A stretch of DNA of 64,000 nucleotides, taken from Erythrobacter fulvus (GTDB lineage Bacteria; Pseudomonadota; Alphaproteobacteria; Sphingomonadales; Sphingomonadaceae). The position numbers and the translations under genes were made by a program. This document shows, in pieces, positions 35,678 to 44,637 of the stretch (position 1 is the stretch's first letter; each line of letters opens with the position of its first letter). A model generated the notes under the pieces. That model ran no database searches. It was not told the origin of the DNA and saw only the letters and a list, made by a program, of their open reading frames with translations. Location: positions 56,447 to 120,446 of the forward strand of contig NZ_JAQQXQ010000009.1 of assembly GCF_028595285.1 (NCBI RefSeq), in the 5' to 3' direction.

Positions 35678-35914
35678 CGCAGCCGCCTCCGCGGCTGCGT
35701 CCTCGGCGCTGTTCCCGTGGCGTGCGCCACGGGGCTCCTGCGGCTCGCGCCTTGCGCTCGCGGTCGCTGGCGCGACCGAAAATCAGCACTGTGCCAAGAA
35801 GGTTGCGCCGGTTCCGTTCGCGTCAGCGACTGCAAGGCCAAGTGGCCGCCCGCAGCGACGCGACCTTCAGGTCGCATGAGCGAGGATTTCGTACGCCGGA
35901 GGGCGTGCGGAAAA
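35678..35914. repeat. Hairpin-rich intergenic region (possible BIME-like cluster)
   Basis: This 237-nt gap has four perfect short stems: CGCAGCCGC/GCGGCTGCG (35678-35699), CCCGTGGCG/CGCCACGGG (35715-35734), GCGACCT/AGGTCGC (35860-35875) and ACGCC/GGCGT (35893-35906). ppa and the minus-strand gene both end here (convergent). The first hairpin could act as the ppa terminator, although no T-run follows. Confidence 0.5.
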
Positions 35915-36292
35915 CTAAAAGACGCTCAGCAGCGCCTTGAAGATCAGGGTAAGGACGAACGGCAGACCGATCGCCATCAGCCACAGCCCAATGGTGTCGC
36001 GGCGGAAGGCGGCAGCATAGCTTTCGTCAGCAGCCTGTATGTCGTCCAGCCCGATCCAGCGGCGCTCGAACCAGCGCAGCGCAGGAATGATGCCCGCCAC
36101 CAGCACGATCAGTGCAAGGTAGGGCAGCAAGCCCGAGGTGCCTTCGCTCAGCGCCTTGACCGTCACGAAAATCTGCAGGCCGGTGTAGACCAGCAATCCG
36201 TAGGCGACATGATCGCTCATCGCCCTTCGCCAGTCGCGCACGCGGATTTTTGTCGCTACGTGCGCGCCGTGCTGTCCGGTTGCTTTCCCCAT
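35915..36292 (-). CDS. Small three-helix membrane protein, unknown
   Basis: This 125-aa protein is predicted to have three transmembrane helices (residues about 30-47, 55-75 and 100-120). The start at 36292 (MGKATGQHGAHV) is preceded by GGGAG 11 nt upstream; a longer frame from 36415 is less likely. The first segment YGLLVYTGLQIFVTVKA and the last GLWLMAIGLPFVLTLIF are hydrophobic. No family is recognised. Confidence 0.7.
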   Translation of the reverse strand: MGKATGQHGAHVATKIRVRDWRRAMSDHVAYGLLVYTGLQIFVTVKALSEGTSGLLPYLALIVLVAGIIPALRWFERRWIGLDDIQAADESYAAAFRRDTIGLWLMAIGLPFVLTLIFKALLSVF

Positions 36293-36543
36293 TTCGGCCG
36301 CTCCCCAACGGTTTCCTGTGATGGGCGGAGTATCGCAAAGCAGGCGCGAGGTTGCAACAGTCCCCGAAATTTCGTCAATTTGTGGCGTCACGAGCACCTT
36401 GACACCAGCAAGCATCGGGAATCGCAGGATCTCCCGTATGGGCGACGAGGCGTACCGGAACGCGCCGCAAGACTAAGCAAAAATCCTGCCAAACCCGTCT
36501 CGGGTCTTTCCTGAGGCTTCAGGACTGCTAAAGACCGCATCAA

Positions 36544-37326
36544 ATGCACGAGTCCTCGCTCTCCGACGCGGTGCCTGACACCATCGCCGCAAACGCACCG
36601 CTGGGCAGCGGGCTGGAGGTGATCTCGATCGCCAAAAGCTACGACAAGCGCGCGGTACTGACCGATATCTCGCTGCATGTGGCCAAGGGCGAAGTGCTGG
36701 GTCTGCTCGGCCCCAACGGCGCGGGCAAGACCACCTGCTTCTATTCAATCATGGGTCTGGTGAAGCCGGATTCGGGCCGCATCCTGATGGATGGCGAAGA
36801 TGTAACCAAACTGCCGATGTATCGCCGTGCGATCCTCGGCCTCGGCTATCTGCCGCAGGAGACCAGCATCTTCCGCGGCATGACCGTGGAACAGAACATC
36901 AATTGCGTGCTCGAACTGGTCGAACCCGACGCCACGACCCGCGCGGCGGAACTCGAACGCCTGCTCGACGAATTCGGGCTCACCCGCCTGCGCGAATCGC
37001 CCGCGATGGCGCTTTCGGGCGGCGAGCGGCGGCGCTGCGAGATTGCGCGCGCGCTGGCGGCCAAGCCGTCGATCATGCTGCTGGACGAGCCTTTTGCAGG
37101 CATCGACCCGCTGTCGATCGCCGACATCCGCGATCTGGTGAAAGACCTGAAACAGCGCGGCATCGGGGTGTTGATCACCGATCACAACGTCCGCGAAACG
37201 CTCGATATCGTTGACCGGGCGTGCATCATCTATGGCGGGCAGGTATTGTTCGCCGGCTCCCCTCAGGAACTGGTCGCCGACGAGAACGTGCGGCGTCTCT
37301 ATCTCGGCGAGAGCTTCACGCTTTAG
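36544..37326 (+). CDS. lptB: LPS export ABC transporter ATPase LptB
   Basis: This 260-aa ATPase powers lipopolysaccharide extraction by LptFG. Walker A is GPNGAGKTT (residues about 60), the signature is LSGGERRRCEIARAL and Walker B is IMLLDEPFAGIDP. The MGLVKPDSGRI and GLGYLPQETSIFRGMTVEQNI segments are typical of LptB. A charged N-terminal extension of about 20 residues precedes the ATPase core. rpoN follows after 8 nt, a conserved adjacency, but lptA/lptC are not upstream here. Confidence 0.95.
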   Translation: MHESSLSDAVPDTIAANAPLGSGLEVISIAKSYDKRAVLTDISLHVAKGEVLGLLGPNGAGKTTCFYSIMGLVKPDSGRILMDGEDVTKLPMYRRAILGLGYLPQETSIFRGMTVEQNINCVLELVEPDATTRAAELERLLDEFGLTRLRESPAMALSGGERRRCEIARALAAKPSIMLLDEPFAGIDPLSIADIRDLVKDLKQRGIGVLITDHNVRETLDIVDRACIIYGGQVLFAGSPQELVADENVRRLYLGESFTL

Positions 37327-37334
37327 CATCCTCG

Positions 37335-38843
37335 ATGGCGCTCGGCCCCCGCCTCGACTTACGGCAGACGCAATCGCTGGTGATGACGCCGCAGTTGCAG
37401 CAGGCGATCAAGCTGCTGGCGGCCTCCAATCTCGAGATCGAAACCTTCATCGCCGAAGCGCTCGAAGCCAATCCGCTGCTCGATACCGCCGCCCCCGCCG
37501 CGGACGAACCCGAACGCGGCGAGATCGAAGTTCCGCTCGGCGAAGATGCGTCGGCCGACGAATTGATGCTGCGCGGCGGCGGCGAAGGTGATGCGCCGCT
37601 CGACCTTGCCTCTGTCGACCGCGACTGGGACACTGGCGACGGTGAGGCTCCGAACGCCCGCGACGCCGAATGGGGCGCAGCGGCCAGCGGCTCCGGCGGC
37701 GATTTCGACGAGATGCCCGACTGGGAACAGCTGCGTGCTGCCGAGGTCACGCTGGCCGAACATCTCGAAGCGCAGATCGGCGCGGTTGCACCGGACGCGC
37801 GGCTGGCTTTTATTGCGCGGCATATCATCGGCCTGCTCGACGATGCGGGTTATCTGGCCACGCCGCTGGACGAGGTAGCGGACGATCTTGGCGTCGAACC
37901 GGACGAGGCGGAGGCCGCGCTCGCACTGGTGCAGTCACTCGATCCGTCCGGCGTCGGCGCGCGCAACCTGGCCGAATGCATCGCGATCCAGGCGCGCGAG
38001 GCGGATCGCTATGATCCGTGCATGGCCGCGCTGATCGGCAATCTCGAACTGGTTGCGCGGGGCGAGGTCGAGCGGCTGAAGCGCTTGTGCCGGGTGGACG
38101 ACGAGGATTTCGCCGACATGCTGCGCGAATTGCGCAGCTACAATCCCAAGCCCGGCCTCGCTTTCGCGCCTGCTTCAAGCGGCACCGTGGTGCCCGACAT
38201 CCTGCTGACCGCCAATGCGGCCGGAGGCTGGGATATTGCGCTGAACGAGGAGACACTGCCCAAGCTGATCGTCAACCGCGGCTATTTTCTCGAACTCGAT
38301 GCCGGTGCGTCGGACAAGGCATCGCAAGGCTGGCTCAAGGAAAAGCTCGCCGATGCGCATTGGCTGATCCGCGCGCTCGACCAGAGGCAGAAGACGATCC
38401 TCAAGACCGCCGCAGAGATCGTGAAACAGCAGGACGGGTTCTTCCGTCGCGGGGTTTCCGAACTGCGTCCGCTGACCTTGCGCGAGATCGCCGAGAAGAT
38501 CGAGATGCACGAAAGCACCGTCAGCCGCGTGACGAGCAACAAGTATCTCGCCTGCGCGCGCGGGACGTTCGAGCTGAAGTACTTCTTCACCAGCGGGGTC
38601 GGCCGCGTGGGCGAAGGCGCCGACGGCGAAGGCGCGTCGTCCGAAGCGATCAAGGCCCGGATCAAGGCGTTGATCGATGCCGAAGACGCAAAGAAGGTGC
38701 TGTCCGACCAACAGCTTGCCGACATGCTGAAGACGGAGGGCTTCGACCTCGCCCGCCGAACCGTGGCGAAATATCGCGAGGCGATCGGCGTGGGATCCAG
38801 CGCCGAGCGGCGACGGGCAAAGAAGCTGGCGGGGCTGCGTTAG
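37335..38843 (+). CDS. rpoN: RNA polymerase sigma-54 factor
   Basis: This 502-aa sigma-54 directs activator-dependent transcription. The Gln-rich region I starts MALGPRLDLRQTQSLVMTPQLQQAIKLL. An acidic linker (residues about 50-130) is followed by core-binding and DNA-binding domains. The RpoN box is ARRTVAKYRE near the C-terminus. It follows lptB by 8 nt. hpf and ptsN, which often come next, are absent here. Confidence 0.97.
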   Translation: MALGPRLDLRQTQSLVMTPQLQQAIKLLAASNLEIETFIAEALEANPLLDTAAPAADEPERGEIEVPLGEDASADELMLRGGGEGDAPLDLASVDRDWDTGDGEAPNARDAEWGAAASGSGGDFDEMPDWEQLRAAEVTLAEHLEAQIGAVAPDARLAFIARHIIGLLDDAGYLATPLDEVADDLGVEPDEAEAALALVQSLDPSGVGARNLAECIAIQAREADRYDPCMAALIGNLELVARGEVERLKRLCRVDDEDFADMLRELRSYNPKPGLAFAPASSGTVVPDILLTANAAGGWDIALNEETLPKLIVNRGYFLELDAGASDKASQGWLKEKLADAHWLIRALDQRQKTILKTAAEIVKQQDGFFRRGVSELRPLTLREIAEKIEMHESTVSRVTSNKYLACARGTFELKYFFTSGVGRVGEGADGEGASSEAIKARIKALIDAEDAKKVLSDQQLADMLKTEGFDLARRTVAKYREAIGVGSSAERRRAKKLAGLR

Positions 38844-38939
38844 GACTTTTTCCGCCCCTGCGCGGTAGACGTAAAGACCGTCCCCGACAGCGGAATTTCC
38901 ATCAGCCGTGGTGTGACTCGAAAGACTCACTTCAAAAAG

Positions 38940-38992
38940 TTAACGCTCTAAACTTCTTATTAACCTTTTTTGGTGAGAAGTGGCGTGGTTAA
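38940..38992 (+). promoter_or_regulatory. TTAA half-sites upstream of ctrA
   Basis: TTAA words occur at 38940-38943, 38960-38963 and 38989-38992 within the AT-rich segment before ctrA. CtrA binds TTAA-type half-sites, and autoregulation of ctrA is known in related bacteria. The 7-nt spacing of a perfect site is not met, so these are weak candidates. Confidence 0.35.
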
Positions 38993-39047
38993 CAGACGGA
39001 AACCTCTCCTAAGCGGGGGTTACCAAGGGGCAAGATAGGGGACAGCA

Positions 39048-39743
39048 ATGCGCGTTCTGCTCATCGAAGACGAACCGACCACGGCCAAGGCAATCGAGCT
39101 GATGCTCACCACCGAAGGCTTCAATGTCTATTCGACCGACCTAGGCGAGGAAGGTTTGGATCTCGGCAAGCTGTATGATTACGACATCATCCTGCTCGAC
39201 CTGAACCTGCCCGACATGCATGGTTACGACGTGCTCAAGAAGCTGCGCGTCGCCAAGGTGCAGACGCCGGTGCTGATCCTTTCGGGCATCGCGGAAATGG
39301 ATTCCAAGGTCCGCAGCTTTGGCTTCGGTGCCGACGACTACGTGACCAAGCCGTTCCATCGCGAAGAACTGGTCGCCCGCATCCATGCCGTGGTGCGCCG
39401 TTCAAAGGGCCATTCGCAGTCGGTCATCCGCACCGGCAAGCTGGCGGTGAACCTCGACGCCAAGACCGTCGAAGTCGATGGCGCCCGCGTGCACCTGACC
39501 GGCAAGGAATATGCGATGCTGGAGCTCCTCAGCTTGCGCAAGGGCACCACGCTGACCAAGGAAATGTTCCTCAACCACCTTTACGGCGGCATGGACGAGC
39601 CTGAACTCAAGATCATCGACGTGTTCATCTGCAAGCTGCGCAAGAAGCTGTCGCTGGCCTGCGCGGGCGAGAATTACATCGAGACTGTCTGGGGCCGCGG
39701 CTATGTGCTGCGCGATCCGAACGAGGAAGCCGAAGCCGCCTGA
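39048..39743 (+). CDS. ctrA: Cell-cycle response regulator CtrA
   Basis: This 231-aa OmpR-class regulator controls the cell cycle, motility and other functions in alphaproteobacteria. The receiver domain begins [20 protein letters not shown] and has the phospho-acceptor Asp in [16 protein letters not shown] (about residue 51) and the Lys in [13 protein letters not shown]. The C-terminal winged-helix domain has the [15 protein letters not shown] and [11 protein letters not shown] segments. The C-terminal Ala-Ala (EAEAA) is consistent with ClpXP degradation. A terminator follows at 39769-39801. Confidence 0.97.
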   Translation: MRVLLIEDEPTTAKAIELMLTTEGFNVYSTDLGEEGLDLGKLYDYDIILLDLNLPDMHGYDVLKKLRVAKVQTPVLILSGIAEMDSKVRSFGFGADDYVTKPFHREELVARIHAVVRRSKGHSQSVIRTGKLAVNLDAKTVEVDGARVHLTGKEYAMLELLSLRKGTTLTKEMFLNHLYGGMDEPELKIIDVFICKLRKKLSLACAGENYIETVWGRGYVLRDPNEEAEAA

Positions 39744-39768
39744 GCGCTGCTTTGCGAACAAGACAAGC

Positions 39769-39806
39769 AAAGGCCCGGAGCAGCAATGCTTCCGGGCCTT
39801 TCGCTT
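39769..39806 (+). terminator. Terminator of ctrA
   Basis: An 11-bp stem AAAGGCCCGGA/TCCGGGCCTTT is followed by CGCTTT. It lies 26 nt after the ctrA stop, just before the convergent channel gene. Confidence 0.75.
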
Positions 39807-39810
39807 TGCG

Positions 39811-41028
39811 TTAGACCTGTTCCGCCGGGGCGAGACCGCCGAAATCCACGCCGGCGGGCTCCTGAAACAGCCGCAGGTTGAACTCGGGCAGGATCGCCAG
39901 CAGGTGATCGAAGATGTCCGCCTGAATCGCCTCGTATTCCACCCATGCGGTGGTATCGGCGAAGCAGTAGATCTCCAGCGGCAGGCCCTGCCCGCCCGGC
40001 TGCAACTGCCGCACCAGCAGGGTGAAATGGTCGCTGATGCGCGGATGATGCTGGAGATAGGCCAGCACATAGGCGCGCAAGGTGCCGATATTGGTCAGCC
40101 GCCGGGCGTTGACCGGGTTCTCCTCCCCCGCCAGTTCACGCGCGTTCCAGGCCGCGATCTCGGCCTGTTTTTCCGCCAGATAGGGCCGCAGCAGCCGGAA
40201 GCGGTGGAGCGCTGTGACCTCCTCGTCCGACAGGAAGCGGATGGTGTTCTGGTCGAGCGGCAGCGCCCGCTTGATGCGCCGCCCGCCGCTCTCGCTCATG
40301 CCGCGCCAGTTGCGGAACGAATCCGACACCAGCCGGTGCGTCGGGATAGTGGTGATGGTCTTGTCGAAATTCTGCACCTTCACCGTGTGCAGCGAGATGT
40401 CGATCACGTCGCCATCGGCATTCATCCCCGGCATCTCGATCCAGTCGCCCACCCGCAGCATATCATTGGTGGACAGCTGGACGCTGGCGACGAGGCTGAG
40501 GATGGTATCCTTGAATACCAGCAGCAGCACCGCGGTGATCGCACCCAGACCCGACAGCAGCAACAGGGGTGACTGGTCTATCAGGATCGAGATGACGATC
40601 AGCGCCGCACCGCATAGCACGATGATCTTGACCACCTGCAGATAGCCCTTGATCGGCCGATGCTTCGATTGCGGCAGGCGTTCGTATAGCTCGTTGAGAT
40701 AGGTCAGCGCCTTGACGATCGACAGGGCGACCGACAGCACGATGAGCGTCTGGGCGACATTGGCCACCAGCTCGCGCACAGCCAATGGCAGGAACGGCAC
40801 CAGCGCGATCCCGTTCGAAACAATCAGCAGCGGCACCACGGTCGCCAGCCAGCCCACCGACTTGTCGATGGTTTTGGTCCGGCGATCAAGCCACGGGGCA
40901 GCGGCGCGCAGGATTACGTGCTTGAGCAGATAGTTCACCGCCAGCGCCAAAAGCACCAGCGCCGTCAACCCGATCAGCGATTGCAGCCAAGGTGGCTGGC
41001 TTTCGAAAAATTGCGCGACCTGCTCCAT
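39811..41028 (-). CDS. YbdG-like mechanosensitive channel (MscS superfamily)
   Basis: This 405-aa protein has five or so N-terminal transmembrane helices and an MscS core. The pore-lining region contains SGLGAITAVLLLVFKDTILSLVAS and the beta-domain VGDWIEMPGMNADGDVIDISLHTVKVQNFDKT, which are typical of the YbdG type. The start is taken as MEQVAQF at 41028. Its long C-terminus (RRLTNIGTLRAYVLAYLQHH) fits that subfamily. It adjusts membrane tension responses to osmotic change. Confidence 0.9.
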   Translation of the reverse strand: MEQVAQFFESQPPWLQSLIGLTALVLLALAVNYLLKHVILRAAAPWLDRRTKTIDKSVGWLATVVPLLIVSNGIALVPFLPLAVRELVANVAQTLIVLSVALSIVKALTYLNELYERLPQSKHRPIKGYLQVVKIIVLCGAALIVISILIDQSPLLLLSGLGAITAVLLLVFKDTILSLVASVQLSTNDMLRVGDWIEMPGMNADGDVIDISLHTVKVQNFDKTITTIPTHRLVSDSFRNWRGMSESGGRRIKRALPLDQNTIRFLSDEEVTALHRFRLLRPYLAEKQAEIAAWNARELAGEENPVNARRLTNIGTLRAYVLAYLQHHPRISDHFTLLVRQLQPGGQGLPLEIYCFADTTAWVEYEAIQADIFDHLLAILPEFNLRLFQEPAGVDFGGLAPAEQV

Positions 41029-41126
41029 GTCGCGGGTCGATAGCGGCAATCGGGCCGCAATCGCAAGGCGGGCAGGAAACACGGGGACTGGACAAGCAGG
41101 CGGCTGCGCGCCTAGCGGCTGCGGCC

Positions 41127-41828
41127 ATGACGGCATTCAAGGAAGGCGATCCGACCACATTGAACCGGCTCTATGGCCGCAGCCAGGGCAAGCCCCTGCG
41201 CGCGCGCCAGCAAGGTCTGGTCGACAACCTCTTGCCGCAGATCGCGGTGCCAACGGATGGCCCGGTCACTTCTCAGGTGCTGTTCGGCGATGATCGCCCG
41301 CTGCATTTCGAGATCGGCTTCGGCGGTGGCGAGCACTTGGCCTATCGCGCCGACTTGCTGCCCGATCACGGCTTCATCGGGGCCGAGCCGTTCCTCAACG
41401 GCGTGGCGCAGGCGCTGACCCATGTCGAGGACCAGCGGCTCGCCAATATCCGCCTCCATCACGGCGATGCAATCGAGGTGTTGCAACGCGTCCCCGACGG
41501 GGCACTCACGATGCTCTATCTGCTCCACCCCGACCCATGGCCCAAGGCACGCCATGCCAAGCGGCGGATGATAAATGACGGGCCGGTGGAGCTCTTCGCG
41601 CAGAAGCTCAAACCGGGCGGCGAATTGCGGTTCGGCACCGATCACGCGGTCTATCTGCGCCACGCGCTGATGGTGATGCAGCGCCATACGGACCTGTTCG
41701 AATGGGTGGTCGAAAAGCCCGCCGACTGGCAGGTGCGCCCTTCGGGTTGGCCCGAGACACGCTACGAACACAAGGCCCGCACGGTTTACGGGCACGAGGT
41801 GTGGTACTTCCGCTTCCGGCGGCGCTAA
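41127..41828 (+). CDS. trmB: tRNA (guanine-N7-)-methyltransferase
   Basis: This 233-aa enzyme makes m7G46 in tRNA. The SAM-binding segment EIGFGGGEHLAYRA, the HPDPWPKARHAKRRM signature and the ELRFGTDHAVYLRH region are conserved. The start is at 41127 (MTAFKEGDPT), although an in-frame start at 40992 overlaps the channel gene start and is less likely. It is divergent from the YbdG-like gene. Confidence 0.95.
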   Translation: MTAFKEGDPTTLNRLYGRSQGKPLRARQQGLVDNLLPQIAVPTDGPVTSQVLFGDDRPLHFEIGFGGGEHLAYRADLLPDHGFIGAEPFLNGVAQALTHVEDQRLANIRLHHGDAIEVLQRVPDGALTMLYLLHPDPWPKARHAKRRMINDGPVELFAQKLKPGGELRFGTDHAVYLRHALMVMQRHTDLFEWVVEKPADWQVRPSGWPETRYEHKARTVYGHEVWYFRFRRR

Positions 41829-42217
41829 CCACTGCGGCGCGTCCGCAGCCATGGGATGGCTGCGAACACCACCTGCCCGCCCAGTCCCAGCAAAGCGTGC
41901 GGTTCACGCAGTCCGGCCAGCCATTGTGCCGGCGTCTGTCCCGAAAGCACCCCGGCAAGCACGCATTCCAACGCCAGCAGGAGCGCAAAGGCGATCAGAC
42001 CCATGGCCAGCGCCCCGCCGCCACCGGAAATCCCGAACCGCTGCATCAGCCAGCCGGCAACAATCCAGCTCGCGGCCAGCATCACCGGCAGTTCCAGCGC
42101 GGTCGCCGGGATCAGGCCGACCAGCGGCGCGAGCCACAGCACGCGGATGGTTCCGAGCACGAACCCCAGCGCGAACACCATCGCCCAATAGGCAACGGCC
42201 GCGCCGGCAATCCTCAT
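41825..42217 (-). CDS. Small four-helix membrane protein, unknown
   Basis: This 130-aa very hydrophobic protein has about four transmembrane segments. It begins MRIAGAAVAYWAMVFALGFVLGTIR; TALELPVMLAASWIVAGW follows. It overlaps maeB by 4 bp (ATGA), so it is translationally coupled to it. It also overlaps the convergent trmB end by 4 bp. No function is recognised. Confidence 0.65.
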   Translation of the reverse strand: MRIAGAAVAYWAMVFALGFVLGTIRVLWLAPLVGLIPATALELPVMLAASWIVAGWLMQRFGISGGGGALAMGLIAFALLLALECVLAGVLSGQTPAQWLAGLREPHALLGLGGQVVFAAIPWLRTRRSG

Positions 42218-44487
42218 CCCACGATCCCCGCTCCGGCCAGCACGGCCAGCGTCAGCACATCGGGCACGGCGGCAGTCATCGGCACGATCTGCACCGGCTT
42301 TTCCATTCCGATCAGCATCGGGCCGATGGTGGCATTGCTGCCCAGTTCGCGCAGCAGCTTGGCCGACAGGTTGGCCGATTGCAGCCCCGGCATGATCAGC
42401 ACGTTGGCCGGGCCGGACAGTCGGCTGAAGGGATAGAGCGCCATCACCTTGGGATTAAGCGCGGCATCGGGCGCCATTTCGCCTTCATATTCGAAGCCCG
42501 GATCCTCGCGGTCGAGGATCGCCACCGCCGCTCGAATATTGTCGAGCCACTGGCCCGAAGGATTGCCGAAGGTGGAATAAGACAGGAATGCCACGCGCGG
42601 CTCATGCCCCATCCGCCGTGCGACTGCGGCGGTCTCCTTGGCGATGTGGGCCAGTTCCTCCGCGTTCGGGCGCTCGTTGATGGTAGTATCGGCGAGGAAA
42701 GTGGTGTGGTTCTTGCCGATCATCATGTGGATGCCGAACGGCAGCGCGCCTTCCTTGCGATCAAGCACAAGGTTCACCTCGCGCACAGTCTGCGCGAAAG
42801 TGCGGGTCATGCCGGTGATGATCCCGTCACCATGGCCGAGCGCGACCAGCAGCGCGGCGAACACGTTGCGCTCCTGATTGACCATCCGGCGCACGTCGCG
42901 CTCGGTAAAGCCGCGCCGCTGGAGCCGCTTGTAGAGAAAATCGACCATTGCCGGCACGTGCTCGCTATCGGCCGAGTTCTGGATCTCGAAGCTCGATGGA
43001 TCGCTGACGGAAAGCTGGTGCAGCTTGTCGAGCACCGCCTTGGTGCGGCCGACCAGAATGGGTGTGCCGTAACCAAAATCGCGATACTGGATCGCCGCGC
43101 GCAGCACGACTTCCTCTTCCGCCTCGGCGAACACCATCCGCTTGGGATTGCTCTTGGCGATTTCGTAGACCCCGGAAAGCACCGAGGTGGTGGGATTGAG
43201 CCGTGAACGCAGCTGCATCCGGTAGGCGTCGAAATCATCGATCCGCGCCTGCGCCACGCCCGAATCCATCGCCGCCTTGGCGACGGCCGAAGACACCACC
43301 TCGATCAGTCGCGGATCGAACGGGGCGGGGATGATGTAGTCGGTGCCAAACTTGTGGTTCTTGCCATAGGCCGATGCCACTTCCTCGGGCACCTGCTGGC
43401 GGGCGAGCTCGGCAATCGCCTCTGCCGCAGCGACCTTCATTTCTTCGTTAATGGTGGTCGCCTGCACGTCCAAGGCACCGCGGAAAATGAAGGGGAAGCC
43501 GAGCACGTTGTTGACCTGATTGGGGAAATCGCTGCGCCCGGTGGCGACGATCGCATCGGGGCGCACAGCCTTGGCTTCGTCGGGCATGATTTCCGGCACG
43601 GGATTGGCCATCGCGAAGATGATCGGCTTGTCGGCCATCTTCTTCACCCATTCGGGCTTCAGCGCGCCTGCCGCGGACAGGCCAAGGAAGATGTCTGCGC
43701 CGACAAGCGCTTCTTCGAGGTTGGTCGCCGGAGTGGCGACTGCATGCGCGCTCTTCCACTGGTCCATGCCCTCGCGACCCGGCGTGATCGGGCCGGAACG
43801 GTCGCACATGATGACATTGTCGTGGCGCACACCCATCGCCTTGATAAGCGCGGTGCAAGCGATCGCGGCTGCGCCCGCGCCATTGACCACCACCTTCACG
43901 TCCTTGATGTCGCGTCCGGTCAGGTGGCAGGCATTGAGCAGGCCTGCCGCGGTGATGATCGCGGTGCCGTGCTGGTCGTCGTGCATGATCGGAATCTTCA
44001 TCCGCTCGCGCAGCGCGGCCTCGATGATGAAGCATTCGGGGGCCTTGATATCTTCAAGATTGATGCCGCCGAAGGTCGGTTCCATCAGAGCGACGGCATT
44101 GATGAAAGCCTCGGGGTCCTCGGTGTCGAGTTCGATGTCGATCGAATCCACGTCGGCAAAGCGCTTGAACAGCACTGCCTTGCCTTCCATCACCGGCTTC
44201 GAAGCAAGCGCGCCCAGATTGCCGAGGCCGAGAATCGCGGTGCCGTTGGAAATCACGGCCACAAGGTTTGCCTTGGCGGTATAGCGCGCCGCCAGCGACG
44301 GATCGGCGGCAATCGCTTCGACCGGCGCAGCCACACCCGGCGAATACGCAAGGCTCAGGTCGCGCTGCGAGGTCATCGGCTTGGTCGCAACGATCTCGAG
44401 CTTACCCGGGCGGATAGTCTCGTGATAGAACAGCGCTTCGCGGGTGGTAAAGCCGCCCCTGCTCTGATTAGCGTTTTCCTCGGCCAT
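42214..44487 (-). CDS. maeB: NADP-dependent malic enzyme with phosphotransacetylase-like domain
   Basis: This 757-aa enzyme decarboxylates malate to pyruvate with NADP reduction. The N-terminal malic enzyme part has SLAYSPGVAAPVEAI, HDDQHGTAIITAAGLLNA and the nucleotide-binding VVNGAGAAAIACTALI. The C-terminal about 330 residues form a Pta-like domain (ALNPKVMALYPFSRLSGPANVLIMPGLQSAN region, in pieces), which is typical of this large form and is probably regulatory. The gene is divergent from mutS. Confidence 0.95.
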   Translation of the reverse strand: MAEENANQSRGGFTTREALFYHETIRPGKLEIVATKPMTSQRDLSLAYSPGVAAPVEAIAADPSLAARYTAKANLVAVISNGTAILGLGNLGALASKPVMEGKAVLFKRFADVDSIDIELDTEDPEAFINAVALMEPTFGGINLEDIKAPECFIIEAALRERMKIPIMHDDQHGTAIITAAGLLNACHLTGRDIKDVKVVVNGAGAAAIACTALIKAMGVRHDNVIMCDRSGPITPGREGMDQWKSAHAVATPATNLEEALVGADIFLGLSAAGALKPEWVKKMADKPIIFAMANPVPEIMPDEAKAVRPDAIVATGRSDFPNQVNNVLGFPFIFRGALDVQATTINEEMKVAAAEAIAELARQQVPEEVASAYGKNHKFGTDYIIPAPFDPRLIEVVSSAVAKAAMDSGVAQARIDDFDAYRMQLRSRLNPTTSVLSGVYEIAKSNPKRMVFAEAEEEVVLRAAIQYRDFGYGTPILVGRTKAVLDKLHQLSVSDPSSFEIQNSADSEHVPAMVDFLYKRLQRRGFTERDVRRMVNQERNVFAALLVALGHGDGIITGMTRTFAQTVREVNLVLDRKEGALPFGIHMMIGKNHTTFLADTTINERPNAEELAHIAKETAAVARRMGHEPRVAFLSYSTFGNPSGQWLDNIRAAVAILDREDPGFEYEGEMAPDAALNPKVMALYPFSRLSGPANVLIMPGLQSANLSAKLLRELGSNATIGPMLIGMEKPVQIVPMTAAVPDVLTLAVLAGAGIVG

Positions 44488-44637
44488 GATGCCTGATCCC
44501 TCTTGCCTTTAACCGGTCGTCCGGGGCCGTCTTAGCCGCGCCGTCCGCCAAACGATAGGCCGGAAATCGCCCGAGTCGGGGGAAAGCCGTAGCGGCAGAC
44601 ATTTCCGAATCATGCGCCTTGTGGCTAGTCCGGCAGC

